Source: Streptomyces sp. I6 (GTDB lineage: Bacteria > Actinomycetota > Actinomycetes > Streptomycetales > Streptomycetaceae). Taken from it: a stretch of 64,000 bases of DNA. Location of the stretch: NCBI GenBank assembly GCA_003725745.1, contig RHDP01000001.1, positions 5,249,501 through 5,313,500 on the forward strand. The letters are read 5' to 3'. Positions 49,720 through 59,407 of the stretch are shown here, one piece after another (positions within the stretch are counted from its first letter, which is position 1; every line of letters begins with the position of its first letter). The notes beneath the pieces are model-generated. The model was not told the origin of the DNA. It worked only from the letters and a program-made list of their open reading frames with translations, and did no database searches. A program made the translations under genes and the position numbers.

Positions 49720-50909
49720 TGGCCCGTCCCGACTGGCCCGAGGACGTCGTTCCGCTCGGCCTCGACACGGCCCCTGTCCCCGCCTACGGCACGGCCTCGC
49801 TCGCCGATCTGCTGCCGACGCTCGCCGCCGGGCAGGGCGTGCCGGGTCTGCGCCGCGCCATCCCGGAGCTGACGCCCGCGGACCGGAACTGCGTCTTCCT
49901 GATCGACGGTCTCGGCTGGGAGCAGCTGAAGGCCCACCCCGACGACGCGCCGTACCTCACCTCGCTCCTCGCCGGCTCGCTGGGCGGCACCGGACGGCCG
50001 CTGACCGCCGGATTCCCCGCCACGACGGCCACCTCGCTCGCCTCCTTCGGCACCGGGCTGCCGCCCGGGGCACACGGCCTGCCCGGCTACACCGCGCGGA
50101 ATCCGGAGACCGGGGAGCTGATGAACCAGCTGCGCTGGAAGCCGTGGACCTCGCCGCGCGTCTGGCAGCCGTACCCGACGGTCTTCCAGCTCGCCGACGA
50201 GTCGGGGGTGCACACCGCCCAGGTGTCGTCGCCCACGTTCCGGGACACCCCGCTCACCACGATCGCGCTGAGCGGCGGGACGTTCCACGGCAGGCTCAGC
50301 GGCGAGGAGCGGATGGACTTCGCCGCGGAGCAGCTCGCCGCGGGGGACCGGTCGCTGGTGTACACCTACTACAGCGAGCTGGACGGCAAGGGCCACCGTT
50401 TCGGCATCGACTCCGACGCCTGGCGCGGCCAGCTGATGTACGTCGACCGTCTCGTCCAGCGTCTCGCCGAGCAGCTGCCGCCGCACGCCGCGCTGTACGT
50501 CACCGCGGACCACGGCATGATCGACATCCCGTTCGACGAGGAGTCGCGGATCGACTTCGACGAGGACTGGGAGCTGCGCGCGGGAGTCGCCCTGCTCGGC
50601 GGCGAGGGCCGGGCCCGGCACGTCTACGCCGTTCCCGGCGCCGAGGCCGATGTGCTCGCCGTGTGGCGCGAGGTGCTCGGCGAGCGGTTCTGGATCGCGA
50701 GCCGGGACGAGGCCATCGCGGCGGGCTGGTTCGGCCCGCGGACCGACGAGCGGGTGTACCGGCGTATCGGGGACGTCGTCGCGGCGGCCCACGACGACGT
50801 CGTGATCACCGCATCGGTCAACGAGCCCCACGAGTCGGCCATGGTCGGCATGCACGGGTCGATGACCCCCGCGGAACAGCTCGTCCCCCTCCTCGAAGTA
50901 CGCTCCTGA
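49719..50909 (+). CDS. Nucleotide pyrophosphatase/phosphodiesterase-family protein
   Basis: This 396-residue member of the alkaline phosphatase superfamily (NPP type) cleaves phosphodiesters with two zinc ions. Metal ligands and nucleophile are visible: Asp in 'FLIDGLGWEQL', Thr nucleophile in 'FPATTATSLASFG', Asp/His in 'YSELDGKGHRFG', Asp-His in 'TADHGMID' and His in 'VGMHGSMTP'. There is no signal peptide, so it is cytoplasmic. The substrate is unknown. It is translationally coupled to the DUF5998 gene and followed 58 bp later by thymidine kinase. Confidence 0.88.
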   Translation: MARPDWPEDVVPLGLDTAPVPAYGTASLADLLPTLAAGQGVPGLRRAIPELTPADRNCVFLIDGLGWEQLKAHPDDAPYLTSLLAGSLGGTGRPLTAGFPATTATSLASFGTGLPPGAHGLPGYTARNPETGELMNQLRWKPWTSPRVWQPYPTVFQLADESGVHTAQVSSPTFRDTPLTTIALSGGTFHGRLSGEERMDFAAEQLAAGDRSLVYTYYSELDGKGHRFGIDSDAWRGQLMYVDRLVQRLAEQLPPHAALYVTADHGMIDIPFDEESRIDFDEDWELRAGVALLGGEGRARHVYAVPGAEADVLAVWREVLGERFWIASRDEAIAAGWFGPRTDERVYRRIGDVVAAAHDDVVITASVNEPHESAMVGMHGSMTPAEQLVPLLEVRS

Positions 50910-50967
50910 CGTCCGGCCCGCCCCGGTCCCAGTCCCCCGGAAACAACGGAAAGGCTGTCACGCCCCC

Positions 50968-51618
50968 ATGCCCGAGCTGGTGTTCTTCTCCGGAACGATG
51001 GACTGCGGAAAAAGCACCCTCGCTCTTCAGATCGAGCACAACCGGTCCGCCCGCGGACTGCAGGGTGTGATCTTCACCCGCGACGACCGGGCGGGCGAGG
51101 GCAAGCTGTCGTCCCGGCTGGGACTGGTGACGGACGCCATCGAGGCCGCGGAGGGCTTCGACTTCTACGCCTACCTCGTCGCCCGCCTCTCCCGGGGCGG
51201 ACGCTGCGACTACGTGATCGCGGACGAGGCGCAGTTCCTCGCCCCGGAGCAGATCGACCAGCTGGCGCGGGTCGTGGACGACCTCCGGCTCGACGTGTTC
51301 GCGTTCGGCATCACGACGGACTTCCGGTCCAAGCTGTTCCCCGGATCGCAGCGGCTGGTGGAACTGGCCGACCGGGTCGAGGTGCTGCAGGTCGAGGCGC
51401 TGTGCTGGTGCGGGGCCCGCGCCACCCACAACGCCCGTACGATCGGCGGGGAGATGGTCGTCGAGGGTGCCCAGGTCGTCGTCGGCGACGTGAACCAGTC
51501 GCTGGACGAGATCGGCTACGAGGTGCTGTGCCGGCTGCATCACCGGCGGCGCACGACCGCCGCCTCCGCGCGGGCCGCGGCGCTGTCGCCCGACGTGCTG
51601 CCCGTGGCCGCCGACTGA
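50968..51618 (+). CDS. tdk: Thymidine kinase
   Basis: Type II thymidine kinase phosphorylates thymidine in pyrimidine salvage. The 216-residue protein has the P-loop 'SGTMDCGKST' (residues 8-17), the Walker B/lid 'IADEAQFL', and a zinc-binding region with 'CWCGARATHNAR' and a later Cys in 'EVLCRLHHRRR'. The substrate loop 'VVVGDVNQSLDE' differs slightly from the common GG-Y-x-VC form. ATG 50968 follows 'acgcccc'; a weak ribosome site (GGAAA) lies about 17 bases upstream. Confidence 0.92.
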   Translation: MPELVFFSGTMDCGKSTLALQIEHNRSARGLQGVIFTRDDRAGEGKLSSRLGLVTDAIEAAEGFDFYAYLVARLSRGGRCDYVIADEAQFLAPEQIDQLARVVDDLRLDVFAFGITTDFRSKLFPGSQRLVELADRVEVLQVEALCWCGARATHNARTIGGEMVVEGAQVVVGDVNQSLDEIGYEVLCRLHHRRRTTAASARAAALSPDVLPVAAD

Positions 51619-51988
51619 GAGCGGACGCCGGCGTATCCCGTCGGGACCCTCCGGGAGGGGCGCACCCCGGCGGGGACGCGCACCGTGCCGTCGAGTGGAA
51701 ACGGGCTCCGGGAGGGGCGCACCCCGGGCGCACTCCGGGCGCACCCCGGCGGGGAGGCGCGCCACGGCGGCCGGCGGGGAGCGGGCTCCCGGCACGTTCG
51801 CGAGGGTGACGGGCTCCGCAGCGGTCCCGGCGTGGCCGGCTCCGGCGCCTCCCACGGCAGCGGGCCCGACGGCAGCGGGCCCCGCAGCACGACCGACGAG
51901 CCCGGTAGTGCCCGGTCGAGGCCGGGGCCGGCCGCGGGCAACGTCCTGGGAGGAGGTGGGCTCGGCCCGCGACGGCCCGCCGCCCGGG
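51619..51988. repeat. Intergenic GC-rich repeats after tdk
   Basis: No gene is seen. CTCCGGGAGGGGCGCACCCC occurs at 51649-51668 and 51706-51725 (57-bp period), with a partial third copy (GCGCACCCCGGCGGGGA) near 51739-51755. Repeat-made hairpins could terminate both convergent genes. Confidence 0.6.
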
Positions 51989-52767
51989 TCAGTCCCGCCG
52001 AGAGGTCCGCACGACGGTGAAGACCGCCCCTCGTGGTCGGCCACCGTCGCCTGCCGGCCGCTGGTGCCCTCGTGCGGTTCGCGCACGACGTGGCCGCCGA
52101 GACCCACCACCGCGGCCGCGGCCGCGTCGGGGTCCTCGACCTCGAAGGAGGTCATCCAGTGCGAGCCCCTGTCCCGCGGCAGCGCGTGGCCCACCCCGTG
52201 GATCGAGGCCACCGGGCGGTCGTCCAGGCGCAGCGTCAGCCGGTCGGACCCGACCGGGACCACGGGTTCGAGGTCGTAGCCGAAGACCGACTCGTAGAAC
52301 TTGCCGACCGCCGACGTCTCCCGTGTCATCAGCTCGTTCCAGACGGGTGTGCCGTGGGTGCCGAAGATCGCGGTACCCGTGTGCGCCGAGGCCTGCCAGG
52401 CGCCGAAGACCGCGCCCTCCGGGTCGGCGGCGATGACGAGCCGTCCCGCGTCCGCCGCGTCGAGCGGTCCGACCCCGATCGTGCCGCCGCACATCCTGAT
52501 CTGCTCGGCGGTCTCGTCGACGTCGTCCGAGGCCATGTACGGCGTCCACGCGACCGGCAGACGGCGGTCCGCCGGGAGCCGGCCGATGCCGGCCACCTCC
52601 TTGCCGTCGAGCAGTGCCCGGACGTACGGGCCGAGTTGCTGCGGCCAGGGGAGGAAGTCCCAGCCGAACAGCTCCCGGTAGAAGTCCTGCGTCGCGTCGA
52701 GTCCGTGCACCATGAGGCTCACCCAGCAGGGCGCGCCGGGTCTGCGCCGAGTCGCCTCGGTCGTCAT
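51989..52767 (-). CDS. Two-domain VOC (glyoxalase/bleomycin-resistance fold) protein (frameshifted)
   Basis: Two VOC modules occur in tandem. The first begins 'PCWVSLMVHGLDATQDFYRE', the second 'WNELMTRETSAVGKFYESVF', like the mycobacterial 27-kDa antigen CFP30B group. The frame breaks after 'ATVADHEG'; one extra base in the run 52027-52030 gives 'AVFTVVRTSRRD' and the stop at 51989, for about 259 residues. Start ATG 52767 has AGGAG nine bases upstream; GTG 52773 is an alternative. VOC proteins range from dioxygenases to antibiotic-binding proteins, so no reaction is assigned. It converges on tdk. Confidence 0.82.
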
Positions 52768-53004
52768 CGTCACTCTCTCCTCGGACCATCGTCGTCGTGG
52801 CCGTGCGGGGACCGGCGACCGTCGTACGGGACGGACCCCACCCCGTGCAGATGCTCGCACCACCGGGCGCGCCGCGCGTCACGGCCGCGCCGCTCCTCCC
52901 GGGGATCCCCGGGGAAGGATGCCCGTTCCCGCATCTTCCATCCTCGGTACGGTCATTGACGTCGCTGCCGGGGGCCCGGCGGGCCCTTGCGCGAAGATGG
53001 CGTC

Positions 53005-53858
53005 ATGAAGCCCATCATCACCGCTACCGAACTCGCCGGCGAGTCAGCCGGTCGGCGGCCGCCGGTGCTGCTCGACGTCCGCTGGCAGCTCACTGCGGCC
53101 AAGGCCGCAGGTGCCGCACCCTTCGACGGCCGGGCCGCCTACGAGGCCGGCCACATTCCCGGGGCCGTGTACGTCGACCTCGACTCCGAACTGGCGGGAC
53201 CGCCCGGCCGGGGTGGCCGCCATCCGCTGCCGGACATGGAGACCTTCGGCGCGGCGATGCGCCGCGCGGGCGTGTCGGGTCGCGCCCCGGTCGTCGTCTA
53301 CGACGGGGGACAGGGCTGGGGCGCGGCGCGGGCGTGGTGGCTGCTGCGGTGGGCGGGACACCCGGACGTCCGTGTCCTGGACGGGGGTCTCGCGGCATGG
53401 AACGGCCCGTTGAGTACGGACGTCCCTCCCACGGCGCCGGGAGACTTCACGCCCGTGCCCGGGGCCTGCCGCTGCTCGACGCGGACGGGGCTGCGGCCCT
53501 CGCCCGGTCAGGGCTCCTGCTGGACGCCCGGGCCGCCGAGCGCTACCGGGGCGACGTCGAGCCGATCGACCCCGTCGGCGGGCACATCCCCGGCGCGGTC
53601 TCGGCTCCGACCACGGAGAACGTATCGGAGGGCGCCACCACCTTCCTGTCCCGCGAGGAACTGGCCTCCCGATTCAAGCGGCTGGGCGCCGAGGATGCCC
53701 GCGAGGTCGGGGTCTACTGCGGTTCCGGGGTCTCCGGCGCCCACGAGGTGCTGGCTCTGGCGATCGCCGGAATCCCGGCGGCGCTCTACGCCGGTTCCTG
53801 GTCGCAGTGGTCCTCCGACCCCGCCCGGCCGGTCGCGACGGGCCCCGACCCGCAGTAG
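53005..53858 (+). CDS. Rhodanese-type sulfurtransferase, two domains (frameshifted)
   Basis: This thiosulfate or 3-mercaptopyruvate sulfurtransferase has two rhodanese domains. The first has 'LLDVRWQL', 'YEAGHIPGAVYVDLD' and an inactive loop 'VVYDGGQGWGAARAWWLL'. The second carries the catalytic cysteine in 'VYCGSGVSGAHEVLAL'. The frame changes after 'DFTPVPG': one extra G in 53461-53464 joins it to 'GLPLLDADGAAALARSGLLL' and the stop at 53856-53858, for about 284 residues. ATG 53005 ('MKPIITATELAGE') is preceded by GAAGATGG. It is convergent with sepH. Confidence 0.88.
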
Positions 53859-54279
53859 CGGGAGGGGGCGGGCCGGCACCGGTGCCACGCGGGGCCGGCC
53901 GCTTCCCGGGCCCGCCGGTCGCGGAGAGGGCCGGATCGCCGGGCGGCGGGCCCGCTTGCCGAGAACCCGGGCCCGTTCGGGGCCGTCCGGCCGCTGGTGC
54001 CGCGTCAGGCGGGGTTCGCCCGTCAGGGAGCGGCGTCCGGCGCATGGGGATTCCCCCGGCCCTCCGGGCCGAGGGAGGCAGCGCAAGGCGCCGGATCGGC
54101 CTCGTCGCGGGCCTACTCGGTCGATTCGGTCGATTCGGTCGATTCGGCAACGCGGCGATGCGCCTGATTCCGCAACGCCGCGAGCCTGCCGTGCCGGGCG
54201 CCGCGACGGGGCGAAGGCCGCCCGATGCGGCACGGGAGCCTGTGTGGTGTGCGAACTCGCCCGATGCGGCACCGGAGAA
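53859..54279. other. Intergenic region between the sulfurtransferase and sepH
   Basis: No gene is seen. It contains the dispersed repeat at 53997-54237 and, inside it, three tandem copies of a 9-mer (TCGATTCGG, 54121-54147). Confidence 0.55.
53997..54237. repeat. Dispersed intergenic repeat, copy B
   Basis: Aligns with 15685-15862. Shared blocks include GTGCCGCG at the left end, GCCCGTCA, CGGCCTCGTCG and an identical 30-bp block at 54181-54210. Copy B is longer because of an insert (about 54035-54090) and the 9-mer triplication. Confidence 0.65.
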
Positions 54280-54328
54280 CGGTGGAGGGCTCATACGGAA
54301 ACCGCCAACCCGTAGGAGCCCTCCACCG
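54280..54328. terminator. Terminator of sepH
   Basis: A 13-bp stem CGGTGGAGGGCTC with GAGCCCTCCACCG (54280-54292, 54316-54328), with an inner TACGG/CCGTA pair, directly after the sepH stop on its strand. Confidence 0.8.
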
Positions 54329-54344
54329 CGATGGCCCGAAGGGG

Positions 54345-55381
54345 CTACTCCTGCTTCTTCCTGCGGGTGCCGAACACGATCTCGTCCCAGCTCGGCACCG
54401 CGGCCCGGCGGCCCGGACGGACGCCGTCGGCCTCGGCCTGCCGGTCCGTGGTTCCGGTGAGGCGGTCGCGGTGGCCGGTGACCGACCGCGGCATCAGGAC
54501 GTCCGCGTACGCCGAGCCCGCGCCGGCGGAGGCCGCGGGGGCGGGGGCTCCTCGGTCTCGGCCTCCTGGACGGGGTCGGCGGCGGGCCCGTCGGGGGCGG
54601 ACCGCTCCGGCACGACGAGGTCGCCCCGGAAGCTCGGCACCGCCTCCAGCAGGCTGGTCAGCGAGTCCCGCTCGGTCTCGTCGGCCTCGGGTGCCGCTGC
54701 CGGGAGCTGCGCGGGACGGTCCGGGGCGCGGTCGAGCGGCCGGTCCCGGGGGAGCCGGGCGATGCGCGGCACGAACGGGAAGCTCGGCTCATGGGCGACG
54801 CCGATCGTGTCGTCGGTCTCCCCGATCAGCGCCCGGGCCTCGTCGTCGGCGGCCTGGACGAGCCGGCGTGGCGGGTCGTACGTCCAGCTCGCCGAGTGCG
54901 GCTCTCCCGCCACCCGGTACACCAGCAGTACTTCCCAGGTGCCGTCGTCCCGGCGCCAGGAGTCCCACTGGACGGTGTCCTTCTCGGCGCCCCGCAGCAG
55001 CAGACGCTCCTGGACGGCCTCGCCGAGCTGCGGGCCGGTGTTCTCCCCGGGGCGCCGGACGGGCGTCTTGCGCGCACGCTCCGCCATGAACGCGCGCTCC
55101 GCGAGGACGGGCCCCTCGAACCGGCGCACCCGCTCCACGGGGATGCCGGCGAGCTGGGCGACCTCCTCCGCGGAGGCGCCCGCTCGTATACGCGCCTGGA
55201 TGTCGCGGGGGCGGAGGTGGCTCTCGACCTCGATCTCGATCTGGCCGAGACGCGCGCGGTCGTTGCGGACGGCGGCGCGCAGCCGTTCATCAATCGGAAG
55301 CGTGTACTCCGTGCTGTCCGCAGCCTTCAGCACCAGTCGTGTGCCGTCGTTCGAGACGGCCACGACACGCAGTTCGGGCAT
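54345..55381 (-). CDS. sepH: SepH, actinobacterial cell-division protein (DUF3071; frameshifted)
   Basis: SepH stimulates FtsZ ring formation. The protein starts 'MPELRVVAVSNDGTRLVLKA', carries a DUF3071 domain with a helix-turn-helix-like core ('LRPRDIQARIRAGASAEEVA', 'QLAGIPVERVRRFEGPV'), then 'DTVQWDSWRRDDGTWEVLL' and a Pro-rich region. After 'EEPPPP' one base is missing from the G/C runs at 54537-54547. Restoring it gives 'AASAGAGSAYADVLMPRSVT', then 'AAVPSWDEIVFGTRRKKQE' and the stop at 54345. That C-terminal motif is typical of the family, and the repaired length is about 345 residues. ATG 55381 has GGGAGG five bases upstream. Confidence 0.92.
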
Positions 55382-55849
55382 GGGGACCTCCCGGGTGGTG
55401 CCTGCCGACGTCACGTGCGTCGCTGCTTCCGCTAGTCGAGTGTGGCCTGCCCGGGTGCAGCCTGCCACAACCTTGCCGAGTTGCCCGGCGTGTCGGGCAT
55501 GGGCCCTGGACCGCCGTTATGGCACGGTTACCTGTTTGCAACGCAGGGTGACGGATGCCGCCACCTCGCACAGCAGGCGACCGTGCGGTGCCACGGCGCC
55601 GCCGGTTCGAGTGCCGCTTTCGGCCCCCTTTTCCCGGGGCCGTGCACCCGTGAGAGAGACCGGACCCAGGGCTCGTCACAGTACTCCATTCGGGCCATCG
55701 CGGTGGACCGGCGCGCCGCCGACTTTGTCGAGGAGAGGGCAAGTTCCGCTTCTCTACCCCGAATTCGCGGGTGGCAAGCTTCACAGAATCCACAGAACCG
55801 GAACTATTTCATTCGCCCATATGTCCCTTCATGGTGCACGGTGGAACAG
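55382..55849. other. Intergenic region upstream of sepH and the membrane protein
   Basis: These 468 bp separate divergent genes and should hold both promoters. The right half is AT-richer (for example CACAGAATCCACAGAACCGG near 55791). No gene or clear operator is recognised; the open frame through here lacks an initiation signal. Confidence 0.45.
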
Positions 55850-56724
55850 ATGGGTGAGCAGAGGGCGGAGATGCACCACACGAGGGACGACGGGGCGAGG
55901 GAACGGAAGGTGCGGCGGCTGGACCTGAGCGTTCCGCAGGTCGCGGGCAGTGCCCTCGCGGCGGTCGCGGCGGCGGTCCTCGCCTCCCGGCTCGGCGTCT
56001 ACGGAACGATCCTGGGCGCCGGGGTGGTGAGCGTGGTGGCCACCTGCGGCGGCTCCCTCTTCCAGCACCTGTTCCGGCGAACCGGCGAACAGATTCGCGG
56101 TGCCACCCGGCAGGCCCGGCCCAGGGGCCCGCGACCGCCGGGCGGTTCCCCGGAAGCAGGGCCTGCGGCGTACCGGGAGCCGCCCGCTCCCGGGGAGTTC
56201 GGCGAGGCGACCACCCACGGCACCCGCGTCCGCGGGCGGAGGCGCTCCGTGCTCGCCGCCGCGGTCGCCTTCGTCCTCGCCATGGTCGGCATCACCGGCT
56301 ACGAACTGGCCTTGGGCCGGGACCTCAGCGGCGGGCGGGGCACCACCGTGGGCACGGCCGTGCGGGGCGGGGGCGGCAACCCTGCCGACGACGGGTCCCC
56401 TTCACCCTCCGTGTCTCCGCGCGACGGCGGCGCGGAGCGGCAGGCGTACCCGGACGGAGGACAGGGCGGCTCCGGAACGGGTGCCGGCCCGTCCGGGTCC
56501 AGCGGCCCGGCGGGCGAGCACGGCACCGGCTCCGGCTCGGAGTCGGGTTCGGGCGACGGTCCGGGCGCGGACGGCGGTGCGGACGGTCCGGCCCCCGGGC
56601 CCTCCGGGTCCACCGGAGCGGAGAGTCCCGCCGAGTCGCCGGACCCGGCGTCCTCCGCGCCGGGGCCGTCCGCGCCGGAGACTCCGGGCAGAGCCCCGGG
56701 CCGGGTGCCGGCGCCAGTCCGTAG
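55850..56724 (+). CDS. Membrane protein with Gly/Ser/Pro-rich extracellular tail (3' end uncertain)
   Basis: I do not recognise a family beyond 'Streptomyces membrane protein'. The basic N-terminus 'RERKVRRLDLSVPQVAGSAL' leads into one hydrophobic stretch (about residues 30-65), and a second helix 'SVLAAAVAFVLAMVGITGYE' lies near residue 135. A long Gly/Ser/Pro tail follows. The plain reading frame stays open to 57091 and overlaps the convergent flavoprotein by over 300 bp. One extra G in the GGG run near 56699-56701 would give the end 'APGPGAGASP' with TAG at 56722-56724, which I prefer. Start choices are GTG 55841, ATG 55850 and ATG 55871. Confidence 0.6.
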
Positions 56725-56767
56725 CCCGGCCGGCGGCCGCCCCGCACTCCCCGGCGCCGTGCGGTCC

Positions 56768-58099
56768 TCAGCCTCCCAGCACCCGCCGCAGGTGGTCGTT
56801 GCCGAACAGCCGGCCCGGGTCCAGCCGGTCGCGCAGCGCCAGGAACTCGCCGAACCGCGGGTAGACGCCGTCGAAGTACTTTGCGTCGCGCGTGTGGATC
56901 TTGCCCCAGTGCGGCCGGCCGCCGTATGCGGTCATGATCCGCTCAACCGCGGTGAAGTACGAGCGGTACGGCGTGCCCCTGTACATGTGCACGGCGATGT
57001 ACGCGCTGTCCCGCCCGGACGCGGTGGACAGCGTGATGTCGTCGGCGGGCGCCGTACGCACCTCCACGGGGAAGCTGATGCGCAGCGGTGAACGGTCCAG
57101 CATCGCCTTCAGTTCGCGCAGGGCCGTGACGGCGGCCTCCTTCGGAAGCGCGTACTCCATCTCGACGAAGCGGACCCGGCGGGGACTTGTGAAGACCTTG
57201 TAAGGAATATCCGTGTAGGTGCGGGCGGACAGTGCGCGACTGGAGACCCTCGCGATCGCCGGTATCGCGGCCGGAACCGCCCGCCCGACGGAATTGACCA
57301 CCTGGAACAGCCCGTTGGAGAGCAGCTCGTCTGTGATCCACCCGCTGACCGCCCCGGGCGGGGCGACGGGGCCGGCGCTGCGGTTGTTGCGCTTGGTGTT
57401 GCAGTTGCCCGTGTGGGGGAACCAGTAGAACTCGAAGTGCTCGTTCTCCGCGTGCAGCTCGTCGAGCTCCGATGTCACCCGGTCGAAGGACATCGGCTCC
57501 TCGCGGGCTGACAACAGGAACAGCGGCTCCACGGCGAAGGTGATGGCGCTGATCACGCCCAGGGCACCGAGCCCGACCCTGGCCGCGGCGAAGATCGCCC
57601 GCTCCTCGTCGGTGCCCTTCTCCGAGACGGTCAGCACCGAACCGTCGGCGGTGATCAGCTCGAGGCCCCGGATCTGCGCCGCGAGGGAGGCCGAGTCGCG
57701 GCCGGTGCCGTGCGTCCCGGTGCTCGTGGCGCCCGCGACCGTCTGCTCCATGATGTCGCCCATGTTGGTGAGCGACAGGTCCTCCCGGGCCAGCGCGGCG
57801 TTGAGGCGCTTCAGAGGGGTACCCGCCTCGACGGTCACCGTCATCGCCGCCCGGTCGATCTCCCGAATGCCGGTGAGGAGATCGGGCCGGATCAGCACGC
57901 CGTCGGTGGCGGCGATCGCGGTGAACGAGTGGCCGGTGCCGACCGTCTTCACCCGCAGACCGTCCTCCGCGGCGCGGCGCACGGCCTCGGCCAGCTCCCC
58001 GGCGGAGGCCGGAGCGACCTCCCGCACCGGACGGGCGGCGACCGTGCCGGCCCAGTTACGCCACGCGTTCCCCTTCGTGGTCCCGGATGTGCTCGTCAT
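56768..58099 (-). CDS. FAD-linked aldonolactone/alditol oxidase-like protein
   Basis: The 443-residue protein has the VAO-type FAD domain ('LRVKTVGTGHSFTAIAATDG', 'LTNMGDIMEQTVAGATSTGT') and the D-arabinono-1,4-lactone oxidase C-terminal domain with the HWxK motif in 'RPHWGKIHT'. Such enzymes oxidise sugar lactones or alditols and usually make hydrogen peroxide. The GATSTGTHG loop would determine covalent or non-covalent flavin; no clear His-FAD link can be assigned by eye. ATG 58099 has GAGGGG six bases upstream. Its start lies 44 bp inside the end of the upstream MFS gene, so they form an operon. Confidence 0.88.
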   Translation of the reverse strand: MTSTSGTTKGNAWRNWAGTVAARPVREVAPASAGELAEAVRRAAEDGLRVKTVGTGHSFTAIAATDGVLIRPDLLTGIREIDRAAMTVTVEAGTPLKRLNAALAREDLSLTNMGDIMEQTVAGATSTGTHGTGRDSASLAAQIRGLELITADGSVLTVSEKGTDEERAIFAAARVGLGALGVISAITFAVEPLFLLSAREEPMSFDRVTSELDELHAENEHFEFYWFPHTGNCNTKRNNRSAGPVAPPGAVSGWITDELLSNGLFQVVNSVGRAVPAAIPAIARVSSRALSARTYTDIPYKVFTSPRRVRFVEMEYALPKEAAVTALRELKAMLDRSPLRISFPVEVRTAPADDITLSTASGRDSAYIAVHMYRGTPYRSYFTAVERIMTAYGGRPHWGKIHTRDAKYFDGVYPRFGEFLALRDRLDPGRLFGNDHLRRVLGG

Positions 58100-59300
58100 C
58101 CCGCCCCTCCCGCGTCGGCACCGGCCTGCGCAGCCGGCGGTATCCCAGGAACGCGACCACGACCGCGAGCACTCCCGCCGTCGCGGGCACCGCGTACGCG
58201 GCACCGGCCCCGTACTCGTCCACCGCCCATCCTGAGGCCGACAAGCCGAGCGAGACGCCGACCGCGAGCCCGGTACCGGTCCAGGTCATGCCCTCGGTCA
58301 GCTTGGTGCGCGGTACGTGCGCTTCGACGAGGGCCATGGTCGTCACCATGGTGGGCGCGATGGCCAGGCCCGCGACAAAGAGCGCCACGGCCAGGACCGC
58401 CAGATTCCCGGCCAGTTGGAGGGGGATCATACTCACGGCCATCGCGCATACGCCCAGTACCCATCTGCGGGCGGGGTCCCCCTTCAGGTGCAGCAGCCCG
58501 AAGACCGCGCCGGCGAGGCACGATCCCAGCGCGTACACCGCCAGGACCAGGCTGGCCGCGGCCTTGCTGCCCTGCTCCTCGGCGAAGGCCACCGTGACCA
58601 CGTCGACGGAGCCGAAGACGGCACCCGTCGCGACGAACGTCAGGGCCAGTACGCGCAGACCGGGGGAGCGCAGCGCGGAACCGCCGCTTCCGGGCGTGCC
58701 CGGGTGCGGCGCCGGCTCGGTCGCGCGCTGCGCGGTGAGCCAGAGGACGCCGACCACCAGGAAGGCGGTGGCGAGCAGCGGGCCCGCCTCCGGGAACCAG
58801 ACCGTGGACAGCCCGATGGAGACGATCGGCCCGACGATGAAGCACACCTCGTCGACGATCGACTCGAAGGCGTACGCGGTGTGCAGTTCGCGCGGTGAGC
58901 CGTAGTAGATCGCCGCCCAGCGGGCCCGGGTCATCGCGCCGACCGCCGGAATGCAGCCGGCGCAGGCGGTGAAGGCGAAGAGCGTCCAGTGCGGCGCCCC
59001 CTGCCGGACGCTGACGAGCAGTCCCGCCACCGCGGCGACCGAGATCAGCAGGGCCGGGCGCAGCACCCTGCTCTGGCCGTGCCGGTCGACCAGCCGGGAC
59101 ACCTGGGGGCCGAGTACCGCCGCCGAGAGCGCCAGGGTGGCGGAGAGCCAGCCGGCGAGGCTGTAGCGCCCCGTGACGTGGGAGACCATCGCCACGATGC
59201 CGACGCCCATCATGGACAGCGGCATGCGCCCGAAGAAGCCTGCGGCGGAGAACGCCAGGGTGCCGGGGGCCGCGAATATCGCGCGGTAGGGACTGGGCAA
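58056..59300 (-). CDS. MFS transporter
   Basis: The 414-residue protein has about 12 hydrophobic helices in two halves around a loop near residue 195. It shows '[20 protein letters not shown]' and the motif-A-like loop '[17 protein letters not shown]'. It resembles exporters of the drug/sugar efflux type. The start is TTG 59300 with GGAG seven bases upstream. The 3' end overlaps the flavoprotein gene by 44 bp. An iron-box-like inverted repeat lies between it and ferrochelatase, so iron or haem may regulate both. Substrate unknown. Confidence 0.85.
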   Translation of the reverse strand: MPSPYRAIFAAPGTLAFSAAGFFGRMPLSMMGVGIVAMVSHVTGRYSLAGWLSATLALSAAVLGPQVSRLVDRHGQSRVLRPALLISVAAVAGLLVSVRQGAPHWTLFAFTACAGCIPAVGAMTRARWAAIYYGSPRELHTAYAFESIVDEVCFIVGPIVSIGLSTVWFPEAGPLLATAFLVVGVLWLTAQRATEPAPHPGTPGSGGSALRSPGLRVLALTFVATGAVFGSVDVVTVAFAEEQGSKAAASLVLAVYALGSCLAGAVFGLLHLKGDPARRWVLGVCAMAVSMIPLQLAGNLAVLAVALFVAGLAIAPTMVTTMALVEAHVPRTKLTEGMTWTGTGLAVGVSLGLSASGWAVDEYGAGAAYAVPATAGVLAVVVAFLGYRRLRRPVPTREGRDDEHIRDHEGERVA

Positions 59301-59340
59301 GACGGCGCTCCGTAAGGGATGTGAGTGGCCGGTACAGCTT

Positions 59341-59366
59341 ACTGGTGAGGCAAGCCTTACTCCAGT
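59341..59366. promoter_or_regulatory. Iron-box-like inverted repeat upstream of ferrochelatase
   Basis: The core AGGC-AA-GCCT lies within longer arms ACTGG...CCAGT (59341-59366). On the minus strand AGGCTTGCCT matches the AGGCTxxCCT core of the IdeR/DmdR iron box, though the flanks match poorly. It is placed between divergent MFS and ferrochelatase starts. Confidence 0.45.
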
Positions 59367-59407
59367 GCGGTTTCCCCGCTGTCCGAACCTGGTGGGAGGA
59401 TCGCATC

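Noticed and set aside
54121-54147. TCGATTCGG triplication as a possible CRISPR or regulator array
   Set aside because: Only three contiguous 9-mers with no spacers, inside a dispersed repeat.
56725-57091. Membrane-protein frame continuing into the flavoprotein gene
   Set aside because: The overlap would be over 300 bp antisense to a well-conserved enzyme; a single-base indel near 56700 gives a sensible stop at 56724.
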